Below, one piece after another: positions 10,652 through 20,973 of a stretch of 64,000 bases of DNA (position 1 is the first letter of the stretch; the number at the start of each line of letters is the position of its first letter). This DNA is from Plantago ovata (lineage: Eukaryota > Streptophyta > Magnoliopsida > Lamiales > Plantaginaceae). Below the pieces are notes generated by a model. That model was not told where the DNA came from. It worked only from the letters and a program-made list of their open reading frames with translations, and did no database searches. The stretch is from contig CM051456.1 in the NCBI GenBank assembly GCA_028274465.1, forward strand, positions 72,898,753-72,962,752, in the 5' to 3' direction. A program made the translations under genes and the position numbers.

Positions 10652-12160
10652 AACTCCCCAAACCGAACCTTTGCTTGTCCTCAAGCAACTAAGCTAGTCT
10701 CTAATGCAAACAATGCAACACAAAAAATGGAGTCTCATGCCAAATGAAATGAACTAATCTATTGAATATATCAAAAAACTTATGAACAAAAAAACCATAC
10801 AAATCATAACATGGATATTGGTTGAAGAATGCCTCGATTGACCCATACACATTCATATAAGCACTTATGTCAAACAAGATAGTCTCTCGTAACATTCTCT
10901 ACCTGGACCTAGTCAGTGACGACGTAATGAAACATGTTAAAATACGAATGGTTGTCCTGTGCCTATGAAACTGAGGACTTACTGTTGTTCACCAAGTTAA
11001 GACTTTTCCTCAAAGAGGTCGAACCAATACTAACTCTCATCAAACGAAGGAGCGTTCCCTAAAAAAGATAACACTCCCCTATTTTACCCATCTCTCAAGC
11101 AAAGTCTTAAGCTATTCACCACTTCCTGAATGGCAGGACGAGGGTGGTCTAGAACAGATGACACTCAAATAAACAAAAGACAAAAAAAAAACAACTCGAT
11201 TACGAACATTACAAGAATTGAAAAATGAGACAAACGCTTTGCTAAACTGCTTTTTGGCTCTTTTTCTTTGGATCCTTCTTTGCTTTTTTGGGATCTTTTC
11301 TTTTTTCATTTCCAGTTTTTTTTTCTTTTTCCTGGAATTTTTCTTTTTTTTTTTTCGATATTTTTTTTTTAGCCAGCAGTAGCACAACGAAAAAGAAATT
11401 ACAATGACACACAAATGACCTCCCCAAACCTATTCGAAAGAATAGGTTGGAGTACAAACTTTAATAAAAAGGAAAATAAACTCACAACACACACTAAAAA
11501 TCGAAAAACAAGTCTAATGATAGCGTAACCCCCTCCCCAAACCTATTCGAAAGAATAGGTTGCAACAAAGGATCACACAATCTCACACTACCTCCTTCCT
11601 AGGCATTTAGCAATCTCAAAGCAAGGTGAAGATTTGTTGCCTCTTAGGTACATAATTACTCGGGAAAACAACCATAAGATCCTAACATGCATCATCCTAT
11701 TATAAAGGCCTTCGTGAACCGCAGTAAAGAAAACACCACTAAGTGATGTCGAGACTACCAAGCTTAACTAAGTGCAAACATAAATGTGACAAGCCAAGCG
11801 AGAAAAACCTCAAACAAATTCATAGAGATGAAGCATATGATTAATGCCATAATTAGTTAATCTACCCAATTAAAAAGTTCAAAAAATTTGGCAATAAACT
11901 TCACATAAAACATGCAAGACTATACAAGGATGAATGTAGTGTATGCAACTAAATACTAAGAAAGCAGTAAACGTGCAAATGCAAATGCAAATGGATAAAC
12001 ATGCAAGGTACTGTACTCATCCTACCAATGCCAAGCTCTAAACCATCAATTCCAAGCTCCAAACTAACAACACTAGTTCACTTAAATCCCATCCCCCCTC
12101 ATGAATTTAAAGCTAGTCCCTAGCAATAAGAAAATGAGGAATTAAGATGTGATACTAGAT
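10652..12160 (-). other. 3' untranslated region of G1-minus with PPT, hairpins and A/G-rich tract
   Basis: No gene seen. The polypurine tract next to the 3' LTR reads GGTTTGGGGAGTT on the minus strand (10652-10664). Two 22-nt hairpins (9-bp stem AACCTATTC/GAATAGGTT, 4-nt loop) lie at 11427-11448 and 11540-11561, each directly followed by TTTGGGGAGG. Between the hairpins and the LTR is a tract of almost only A and G on the minus strand (about 11265-11375). The same arrangement occurs in G1-plus and in both G3 internal regions. Confidence 0.8.
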
Positions 12161-12161
12161 G

Positions 12162-13156
12162 TTACCGCGTGGTTTGGCCTCGGTCGGCTGAGTACACTAG
12201 ATGTAAGGTATTGAGATTGCTCGAGGGCCCTTGTTGGTGATCATCGGAGCTCGTGGTGGTGGTGGTAGTTCCACTAATAGATCGAATAGGACCAACTCCT
12301 CCATCAGTAATCATGGCATCCTCATTGTCCCTATTGTCTTCATTGTCACCATTATCACCAGTAGAAGAATTGCATTGTCGAAGAGAATCCTCAAGATCAG
12401 CCTCTGCAGTTATGGGGGTTTCCATCCGGTATCTCCCTAATAGACTGTGAACTGTTGAAGGCGAAAGTGCAGTGGTCTTACAGTCTCCCTCACCAACGTT
12501 CTCTACCCCATAGAACTTACAGTAAGCTGCGATGAAACTCGGAAACTCGGAGGTTTTCTTCTTCTTCGCCCAATGTCGCCCACATTCTCTACGTTTGATG
12601 CTCCCGATGTCTATATGGTGGTCCCTCAATAAGAAGTCGAGGGGCACCCCAAAGAGGGGCTGGGTGTCCATGTCATTATGTTTGGAATCAAGGTAGCGAT
12701 TCGGAACTTCATCACCACTGTCGACTCAAGACTGAATCTGTTGTGATGAGGCCGCCCCGGCTCCTTCCTATTCACTCGGACCTTGCAGTCCTTGTAACAG
12801 ATTTCTGCTGTAATATTGGTTTCAATCCCTTCAGTGGTACGTGAATAGACATAAGAGTGCTCACTCCTGGTGGATTCTCGTTCCTCCTTATGGATAAACC
12901 GCGAAGTTGTTGCAGAAGTCCATGGCTCGAACGCACCTCAAGCGAGATCACTCTCCTTCTCTTGAAGACTAGTAGATCCAACATAGAACTCATGGAAAAC
13001 GTCCTTGCCAAACCCCTTGACATGGTTGTAATCGAACCGCCTCCAACACCTCATTGTACCCAAACGGAAATGCTTCTCTCCCTTTGTGACATGGTTCCTA
13101 CAAACACCTATTAGTACCTCGTACAACAAAACAGATTTATGCATATGCAAATGCAA
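12162..13156 (-). pseudogene. Unrecognised ORF region of G1-minus, in env-like position
   Basis: Downstream of protease lie overlapping frames in this region: 13156-12938, 13023-12772 and 12671-12162. The last gives a 169-residue product with KKKKTSEFPSFIAAYCKFYG, an Asn/Asp/Glu-rich stretch, a Thr run and the end YSADRGQTTR. They look like pieces of one protein broken by frameshifts. The position between gag-protease and the 3' UTR matches the extra ORF of Athila-type elements, but I do not recognise a domain. G3 keeps only the homologous last part (from about 35722 and 40369). G1-plus lacks the region entirely. Function unknown. Confidence 0.45.
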
Positions 13157-13599
13157 GAGTGAAACGCACGAGTGATAACAACAATCGAACTCCTCAAAAC
13201 CTCCATGTCTAGTCTAGCTACTTCTAGAACTAAAAAGCAACATACCAACATATCGAAGACATGTAACATATCACATTAAGCTCTTGCTAGACAACAAATA
13301 GCCTTAAATCATAAGGCTCAATTCATACCATAGTAGCAAAAATTCTAGCATCATAAATCCTCAAACTCATCAATCATGCATTCTACCATCATGTCCATCA
13401 TTATCACATCAGTAAATACAACCATATGCATGGAATGGGAGGAAAAGAAACATTGCATAACGAGATATAGACATCTAATAGCAAAATTCTCAAACCAACA
13501 AACCAAGCATAATTGAGCATGCAATTGATAGTGAATAACGTTTCTAATCACACAAACAACCAACCCATACATCATATAAGCTTAATTGAAGCATAAATC

Positions 13600-14018
13600 A
13601 GAAAACCCCCAAATTTGAAAATTAGGGTTTATGTGAAGATACCTCAGATCTGGAAAACGAATGCACTCGGGTGAAAGTTGTTCGGATAGAATTAGAGAGC
13701 ATGCAATGGGCTTCGATTGACGCTAAAGAACACAAAATTTGATGGAGAATTGAAGAAATTATGGTAGAAAGAAGAATTTTTGAGTTTTGGGAATTTTGGG
13801 AGTAAAAAAGTGGAAGGAGATGGATAATGAGGATTATTGAGATGAAATCCCGCATAAGAATTGTCTGATGGTTTGGGGCGATTCGCCCCTTGCGTGGGGC
13901 GATTTGCCCCACACGGGGCGAATCGCCCCACATGTGGGGCGAATCGTCCCCCACTTCCAGAGAGTATGAAACTCTCTAACTCTGTGGGGCGATTCGCCCC
14001 CCACCTCTAGAGGTGGGG
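13600..14018 (-). promoter_or_regulatory. Palindrome array and leader-like sequence inside G1-minus
   Basis: At 13875-14018 there are at least five copies of GGGGCGAWTCGCCCC-type palindromes plus the perfect 20-bp palindrome CCCCACCTCTAGAGGTGGGG (13999-14018). Next in element orientation come a pyrimidine-rich leader-like stretch (13860-13740), a possible splice donor GAG|GTATCTTC (near 13642) and AAACCCTAA (13622-13630). The palindromes are the same type as those upstream of the LTR TATA box. No TATA box was seen here. The remaining bases to 14270 show no gene. Regulatory role inferred. Confidence 0.4.
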
Positions 14019-14274
14019 AGACGAAATTTTTTCAAAAACTCAGTTTTTTATCCCCGAAAACCATTCTCGTCATAAAAAACACTCGAAAAAGTTCACTCAA
14101 GCATAAACATAACCACAAACCAACACATAGACGAACAAATTCACATAAAGAAAAGCAAATTGTTCAATGTATGAATGCATGCAATGCACTAAAGCGATAA
14201 AAAAGCGATAAAACTCCGGGTTGCCTCCCGGATAGCGCCATTGTTTATAGTCTTTGACTCGACTTCTCCTTGCT

Positions 14275-14856
14275 CTAGTTCTTCTTCTTGAGGGTACTAG
14301 ACTTCCCCTTCATGGATCTCCTCCTCATGCCACGAACCTGTGAATGAGAATGAACATAGACAGCAAGACCAAAGTAGTTAACAGTGTGAGAAGCATAGAA
14401 GTGAATATTTGGATCAGATATGGCTCGCAACACATGTTGCTTGCCATCCACCTCAATAGTGCAAGTCCGTCGGTAGATGTCTATCACGGAGCGTAGTTTA
14501 GTCAAGAACGTTCGCCCCAAGAGAACACCATCCCCCATCCGAGGTGTAGACGCCGGCATAACTATAAAGTTGGTGTAAACGGATGCTTCACCAATCTTAA
14601 CCAATACGTTCTTCACAACGCCTTCGGGTCTCACAAAGGATCCATCCGCCAATTACATAATAGCCTTATGCTCAGATAGTTTTCCAAGGCTACTCTTCTC
14701 AAACACATTCATTGGGAGCACATTAGAGTAAGATCTCGTATCTAGTGTAGCACGAACATCTTCATGTTCGCCAATCCCGACCTTAACATCGAAACTTTGA
14801 GGAATTGGTTCGGGATCCTATTGCTCCTCTTCACTCTCATCAGAACAAAGGTCCTT
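14275..14856 (-). pseudogene. Retropepsin-like aspartic protease, G1-minus (inactive)
   Basis: Follows gag after a stop. The catalytic region reads ATLDTRSYSNV (near 14730-14750), where the invariant Gly of D-T/S-G is Arg. G1-plus has DTGS at the same place. A TAA interrupts the domain near 14655 just before LADGSF. The C-terminal half (VKNVLVKIGEASVYTNFIVMP, LLGRTFLTKL, CTIEVDGKQH) is well kept, and the product ends with a basic tail. Expected role: processing of Gag. With the Arg substitution and the stop it cannot work. Confidence 0.85.
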
Positions 14857-16434
14857 CTATTCTTCCTTGGTTAGTGGGGGTTCTTCATCCTTGCAACGCT
14901 CACATTTAGCGACCTTCTTGATGGTGATTTCAACAGGAAGATCACCCACCAAGGTAATGGACATCGACTTCTCAGTGTTGCTAGGCAACTTCCCTTGCTC
15001 CCTACTTGCTCCACGGTCAATCAACTCTTGCATCTTTTGATGGGCAAGCCTAGTACTTTCTTCCAATCGATCAAGCCTCGCCCTAGTCTTCTCATAATAT
15101 TCTTCATAACGTTTAAGAAAACTTTGGGTGTGATCAACCATCTTTTGCAAGTTCTCCATGAGTAGAGCTGTCTTCGACTTCGGTTGCTCTTTCGGAGCGG
15201 GATTTTCGCAGTGATCATTACCATAGTTAAGCCTACTACGGTCTTGGTTAGGGCCATAAGTTTGGCTAGCCGGTGCATATCCTTGATTGTTCCTGAACCC
15301 TCTTCTCCAAAATCCACCTCGAGGATTCCTACCATCTTGTCCGTAGCTAGCTTCTTGAGTACCAAATTCCGTAGCAAAGGCTTCCTCTTCGCCTCCTTGA
15401 ACCCAATTGCCATCATCATATGCAAGCTCCGATCTACACATATGAGCTCCATGCCCATAGTTCTTGCATATTTGGCAAACCTCGTTTGACATAGCTGTTC
15501 ATGTGGAGTTCTTGAGGACTTGTTTCAACTTGTTGGTAAAGCACTCGAATCGATCCCCATTCCCCCCATACATAGGGGCTTCCTGAGTAGGTGGAGCTTC
15601 AGGTCCACGTCTCCTAATCATTGCTCTTAGATCCTTGAATTGCGAACCCTTAGCAAGTCTTTTGAAAACCGCCCAGACGGCTTCCGCGGTTTCCTCCCAA
15701 ATATTGCCACGGCATTGGAAATCCACCACTTGTTGGTTCTCAAAGGTCAGTCCATTGTAGAAGTGTTGGACAAGATCCGAAAGCTCAAAACCATGGTGAG
15801 GGCACTTGTTCATGAGGTCTTGGAACCTCTCAAACGCGATGTAGATGGTCTCATCATAGTCTTGTTTGAACCCAGTGATTTGCGCCTTAAGCGCGGTAGT
15901 CAAGGTTTGAGGGAAGTATTTCTCCATGAATGCTGAAAAAACCTTCTCCCAAGTGTCCAGCGAGCCCGCCGGTAGAGAACTCAACCATGACTTGGCTCTG
16001 TCGCCAAGCCCCATAGTAAAAACCTTCATTCTCAACTCATCCGTTGTTATTTCAGCTCCGGGTCGTGGGAGTTGGTTGACGAAATCATCGATATCGTGCA
16101 AGTACCCCATCACATCTTCCCTTGCTAAGCCATAGAACCTCGGAAGTTGTTGGAACGTGTGGTTTTTTATTTCCAGATCTCGAGTTGTAGACGAAAGAAC
16201 AATCGCCGGTCCCCTCATACGATCCTTGGTGGGTTGTACCCATGCTTTCAGTGGTCTAGCTTCTTCCATTCAGACGATTTCCTTAAAAAGACTGTGTAGA
16301 GATTCGGAGAAATCGGTATCCTCTATTTCCTCTAGTTCACGTCGTCGAAGTAGTCGCCTTCTTTGGTGGTAGACTCTGTCGATTTCAACGATTGGTTCAG
16401 CAAGTGGTGTTCCCCTAGATCGTGTAATTCGCAT
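14857..16434 (-). pseudogene. gag: Gag of G1-minus
   Basis: The likely original start is ATG 16434 (MRITRSRGTPLAEP). A TGA near 16270 ends this short piece, and reading resumes at ATG 16269. The gypsy Retrotrans_gag domain spans about 16200-15650, with MGLGDRAKSWLSSLP, WEKVFSAFMEKYFP, DETIYIAFERFQDL and CPHHGFELSDLVQHFYNGL. A stop near 15499 separates it from the nucleocapsid part. That part has one CCHC knuckle (CQICKNYGHGAHMC, near 15430-15485), a Gly/Arg-rich stretch and a predicted coiled coil around 15150-15020. Gag builds the virus-like particle and binds the element RNA. Three stops in all make this copy non-functional. Confidence 0.92.
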
Positions 16435-16558
16435 ACACTATCTGTAACAAGCTAAGAAAGGAGTATCAGAGAGATCAAATAGAAGAAATAAAAACTACTA
16501 AAACTAGGAATTGAATGCTGAAAATATATAAAAGCTAAACAGAAAAAAGGAGTATAGT

Positions 16559-16575
16559 CCCCGGCAACGGCGCCA
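16559..16575 (-). other. Primer-binding site of G1-minus (tRNA-Asp)
   Basis: Minus strand TGGCGCCGTTGCCGGGG, 3 nt inside the 5' LTR. It is complementary to the 3' end of plant tRNA-Asp, as is known for Athila/Tat elements. It fixes the element orientation. Confidence 0.93.
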
Positions 16576-16578
16576 ATT

Positions 16579-17780
16579 TGATGAACCGGAATTTGTCAGA
16601 TTCAAATTAATCAAATAAATTTGTTTTGAGCCAAAGGCAATTCACAACTACAACGAAAACCGTAGTGTAGCAGTAAAATAACCTCGAGTGTCGATCTCTA
16701 AGGACTATAACTAGCTTTATCTAATCTAACTTAAACTATAAAATCAACAAACGACTTAGCACAGGTTTTTCTTATCAAGATAATGGAAGTTAGTGATAGT
16801 ATGATCATTCAAAGCCTAGCATGTTAATAATCATGCATGTAGTACCCGATCGTTTTGCATAGAGATCTAAGATCATGAATTGTCCAATGTGTTCCGTTTT
16901 ATTCAACACTATGAAGATAGAGGACTTAGATAGATCAAAGAAATAAATCAATAACTCAAAGTCTGATTCGCATTACCGCCATCATGCATAATTAATAACC
17001 CTTCGCTAAGAAATCACATACTATCACCAATGATAGATTTAGCTACTCATAGATGTCATGCAATCAACAGAAATCATAGCAAGATTGAATGAAAACATGT
17101 TGAAAGATATATATAAATATAAATATAAAAATCTGAGATACAATGTTACCAAAGGTTGTCAATCTCCGAAGAATCACGATCTCACAAGCTCCAAATTGAT
17201 AAGAAAAATTGTCTCCTATGCTAAGAATTCCCAGAACAGGCTCTGGAGAATTCCTACCTAAATCTAATGAGAAAGGTATGAAAAAAGGTCTGAGAAAGTA
17301 TGAAAAAACGTAAAGAAACAACAACTATATATAGGAGTTCGGCACGTGTGGGGTGAGTCGCCCCACGCACCGGGCGAACCGCCTGCTGTGGGGCGAACCG
17401 CCCCACATCCCGGGTGAATCGCCCGGGAGCTTCAGTCGGCGAGAGACGCGTTTTCGATGCGTTTTTGGATTTCTTTTCCTTTTCGCACTCGTTTTTTGCC
17501 TTCTAGTGACCTTTTAGCCTTCAGACTCGACCCCTAGACTTCAAATCCTATCCGTAATCTTCTAGATACTCCAAAATGTCCTCGGAACACCAATTCTTCG
17601 TTCTCTTCAATATAATTGCCCGGAAAACCACGTTTTTCACCTAAAACCTGTAAAATGCAAACTAAAGGGAGACTTGACACTATTCTAATAAAATGCACTA
17701 AAATATAGCTAAATTAACATAGAGGATAGCTAAAATAGGTGAAAAAGACTCGAATGAAGGTGTAAAATACACGTTCATCA
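16579..17780 (-). repeat. 5' LTR of G1-minus
   Basis: About 1.2 kb direct repeat of 9454-10651 with only scattered differences, so the insertion is fairly recent. TATA box CTATATATAG at 17325-17334, with the GC-rich palindromes upstream at 17340-17430. Flanked on the right by TSD agacc (17781-17785). Confidence 0.93.
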
Positions 17781-18165
17781 AGACCATTCTACGGTGTACA
17801 AGCCTCCTGATCTTCTGGCAACCATAATAACCTTCTTTGTCTCAAAGTCTATAAGTTTAGATTCATCAATTTTAATTTTGATGAAGTATCCTTTGTCAGC
17901 AAATTGACTCATGCTGAAAAGGTTAAACTTAAGATTTTTGACATAAAGAACTCCTGTAATGGTAATGCATCCTAACTTCACGTCACCATAGCCTTTTGTA
18001 GAACCAGAGCCTCCACCAGCAAACCTTATTGTTGGACCTTTAGACCATCCTATAGTTTATAAGGTTATTCTTGTTGCCCGTCATGTGCTTTCCACAACCA
18101 CTGTCAAAGTGCCAGATTGCATCATTTGTCTCCGTGGCTAAAGTCTGCACAATCAAGAGCAAACA
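17781..18165 (-). pseudogene. pol: Copia protease and start of pre-integrase, copy A
   Basis: Minus strand reads IWHFDSGCGKHMTGNKNN (near 18060-18125), the copia protease site with an intact D-S-G. It is followed by VKLGCITITGVLYVKNLKFNLFSMSQF and SGGLYTVEW. The ORF is cut at 17781 by G1-minus and resumes at 9453. The join with gag is unusual: gag ends at a TAA near 18166 and pol reads in another frame. The same arrangement is seen in copy B. Confidence 0.88.
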
Positions 18166-18167
18166 AG

Positions 18168-20490
18168 TTAATTATCCAATATTGGATGTCCATTAACATG
18201 TTCAAGAATGCGTCCAGTGGAAACCCAAGTCTTAAGTTTTTCAACTTTGACTTGTTTTCTACTTGCTGAGGAACTAGGAGGTTTTGAGCCAAAAGACTTT
18301 TGATTCGTGCTGATCAAATCCACTTTCTGATGTGGTGTCTTGCTCGGTTGACCTTTTTGCTGAACATACTTTTTAGTAAGTTCTTTTCTAGCAAGGTTCC
18401 TCCTAGCCCTAGTATTTTGAGTCTTGTCAGAACTCTTAGGCTTGATTTTGTTCATCTCTTTGAAGTATCTTTGCTGACTTTGCTTATACTCGTGAAAGAG
18501 TTGACTTTGCTTGGTTTTAAAACCGAGTCCACTTTTCGGAGAATGCTGAGCTTTTGTTTCAGCAACCTTGCTTGATTCAGGTTTGTCAGCAAAGGTCTTC
18601 TGATTACTTTTAGTAATCTTGCCTTTTGACTTAACAAATTGCTTTTCAGCAACTTGTTTGGCAGAATGCTTTACAGCATCCTTTTTCTTTACAATTTGCT
18701 TTTCAGCAACCTGTTTTCCTTTTAAAGTCTTGTTACTTTGAGTATCAACAACGGGCTTTATGGTCGTAGGTACTTGATTGCATTTTTCAGCAACCTTAGA
18801 TTGACCAAACTGATATAGTTCTGGTTGACCACTATCAGTAGCACGTACAAAGGAAATCGGTGATTTATCTTTACTCAAGATTATTATCACCTTCATACGT
18901 TGCACCTAAACCTTCTTTCTGAGATGGATCTCTGAGATAAGAGTTTAGTTCAGTCAGCGTATTACTTGCATCAGCATAAGATTTGAAATTGATTTTCATC
19001 TATTTCATTTCTTGTATTTCAGCAAGTAACTTTAGAATTGAGGACTGATACTCTTCCAATTCTATTGCCATCTGAGAATTCTTCTCTGTAGCTTCAGCAA
19101 TCAACTTCTTGAGATGCACTATTTCAGCATCTTTCTTTTCTGTCTCTTCCTTCAGCAAGACATACTTTTCAGTAGTCTGCTTGGTCAGAGTCTCACCATT
19201 CTGTAGTTTCTCTTGCTGTTTGCTCAGAGTTTTCTCAAATCTTTCGATTTCTCCTTGAATCTTGTCAAGGTCAATCTCGTCTTCACTTTCTGAGTCAGAG
19301 TCAGAGGTAGGAGTGTTTACCTGACCGGCCATGAGGCAAAACTCGTAGTTTGACACATCTGGATATGCTTCCATGGCTATTCCACAAACTTCCTTGCCAA
19401 TCTCTACGTCAAGAGTGGCTTCTTCATCGTCAGTGTCTGAGCTTTCTTCCTCACTGTCTTCGAAGCTAGTATCAATGCACAACGCATCGATTTTTTCTTG
19501 AAGCTTCTTCTTTTTTTCAGCAATAAAAGTTCTTTTGAACTTCTTCTTCTTTTCAGCAGATTTGCCTTTCAGCAAAGGACAATTTGCTTTGAAGTGTCCA
19601 GGATTTTTGCAGTAAAAACAAAGATCATTTCCAACTGCTGGTTCTTCTGATGAGTTTGCTTGTTGAGCTTGCTTGTTCAGCGAGCTAGCCTCATTCTTGT
19701 ACTTATGGTAGTTGTTACCAAGATGCTTTTTCAGCTTCTCTTTTGCTTTTCGCCTTTCAAGTTCCTTACTGATGAATTTCTTCATGTTTTTAACAACTAA
19801 GCCATTTTCGTCAGCAGGCTCTTTATCATTCTTCTTTTCAAAAGATGACGGCTTTGCACCAAGAGCAATGTTTTGCGATTTTTCAGCAAACACATTTTCT
19901 CTTTGCTTTGTCTCGTAGTTGACAGTAGTAAGATGAGAGAACAACTCTTTTGGTGTGATGTATGGCATTCCTTGATTGTAGTAGAAATTCTGAGTGTGGA
20001 TCCATTCTTGATTCAGACTTCTGATGATGGTTTTCACCTTCTCAGAATCTGAGTAAAGATTTCCAACTCCCAAGGCGGCCATCTCACTAACTAGAGTTGT
20101 GAATCTGAAATCCAAGTCTTCCAGTGACTCATTTGTACCTTGTTTAAAGTTCTGGAACTTTAACTTCAGCACTTCGAGTTTGTTTTCCTTGGTTTTGTCA
20201 GATCCAGCACAAAGATCTTGAACCATTTTCCAAGCTTCCTTAGCAGTTTTGGCACCCCACAGTTTGCACTATATAGTATCCGGAGTTGATCGAATGATGA
20301 TGTTTCTTGCTTGGCCATCAAGACGGAATCTCTTGGCTTCGTCGGAAGTCCATTCCTCTCTTGGTTTTGGAACGACAGTATCAACTGGTTCGCCTAAGAT
20401 AGTTTCCTTTCCAGCTTCTGTAGTTTTGTGAGGAAAGATTATCTCAACCTTAGTGATCTTGATAGGTCCATCATTAATGACAGTAACCAT
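18168..20490 (-). pseudogene. gag: Gag of Sirevirus copy A
   Basis: A large Sirevirus-type gag. The N-terminal copia gag domain includes DEAKRFRLDGQARNIIIRST, GAKTAKEAWKMVQDLC, NLYSDSEKVKTIIRSLNQEW and MPYITPKELFSHLTTVNYE. One CCHC knuckle (CFYCKNPGHFKANC) lies near 19578-19622, followed by an acidic stretch, a long coiled coil (about 19270-19010) and a Lys-rich C-terminal part with repeated VAEKQ.VK units that ends VNGHPILDN. Lesions: a stop after STPDTI near 20270, a stop near 19000, and a frame change near 18905. The extreme N-terminus is lost, since sequence beyond about 20503 is replaced by the insert at 20503-20973. Confidence 0.9.
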
Positions 20491-20502
20491 CTCATCACTA
20501 AT

Positions 20503-20973
20503 GGCCTCAAAAGCTCCGATTGGAGCTGTTTAAAGCTCCAATCGGAGCTTCCCATTGGGCAGCTCCGATTGGAGCTTTAAATAGCTCCGATCGGAGCTTT
20601 TGAAAGCTCCAAATCGGAGCTTTTAACAGCTCCAATCGGAGCTGTAATAACAGCTCCGATTGGAGCTGTAAAAGCTCCAACCGGAGCTGTACGTTCCGGC
20701 AGCTCCGGAAAAAATTCCGGTGCCGGAGCTGGAGAAGAAGAGGGACTTAAAAAAAAGAATAAGAAAATAATAAAAGTAAAAAGAAAATAAAATTAAAACA
20801 TGAAAGGAAAAAGGAAAAAGAAAATAAAATAAGTTAAGGGAGTGTTTGGCTAGCCACATTTTCAGAAAATTTTGGACTTGGTCAACTCGATTGGGGTAAA
20901 ACGTAATAGTTGAACTAGTAGGGGGGAAAATGAAATGAGGTGCACTAACAGGGGTTCATTCTGAAAATTTCCC
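20503..20973. repeat. Insert with a 16-bp palindrome array replacing gag start, PBS and LTR end of copy A
   Basis: Copy B has 51815-52185 (gag N-terminus, PBS, inner LTR end) where copy A has this unrelated sequence of about 470 bp. Its first 190 bp hold eight palindromes AGCTCCRATYGGAGCT at 20512, 20534, 20561, 20583, 20605, 20628, 20652 and 20673, spaced 21-27 bp. Two more GGAGCT-containing inverted repeats lie at 20700-20735. A purine-rich A/G tract (20735-20840) and an unrecognised 130-bp segment follow. No target-site duplication or terminal inverted repeat was recognised. Confidence 0.75.

Larger units (their letters stand above)
9454..17780 (-). mobile_element. G1-minus: gypsy-type LTR element carrying gag and protease but no pol
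   Basis: LTRs 9454-10651 and 16579-17780 both start TGATGAAC and end GTTCATCA when read in element orientation. TSD agacc is at 9449-9453 and 17781-17785. Copy B shows the empty site near 49100 (gctgaagaccaatc). The PBS matching tRNA-Asp is inside the right LTR, so the element reads right to left. The internal region holds gag, a retropepsin domain, an unrecognised ORF region, and a 3' region with two hairpins and A/G-rich sequence. No RT, RNase H or integrase is found. The gag type and tRNA-Asp primer resemble Athila/Tat Ty3/gypsy elements and the described TR-GAG/non-autonomous derivatives. Confidence 0.92.

Noticed and set aside
11112-11457. Lys-rich ORFs in the 3' regions (also near 26790, 34548, 39153)
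   Set aside because: They are translations of the conserved A/G-rich tract, differ between copies, and lack any domain.
20512-20690. CRISPR array, because of regular short palindromic repeats
   Set aside because: Spacers of only 5-11 bp, plant context, no cas genes; repeats and spacers do not fit a CRISPR.
20503-20973. Helitron insertion, because the insert ends CTAG before AT
   Set aside because: No TC start at the other border, no GC-rich hairpin before the end, and sequence is missing rather than cleanly interrupted.
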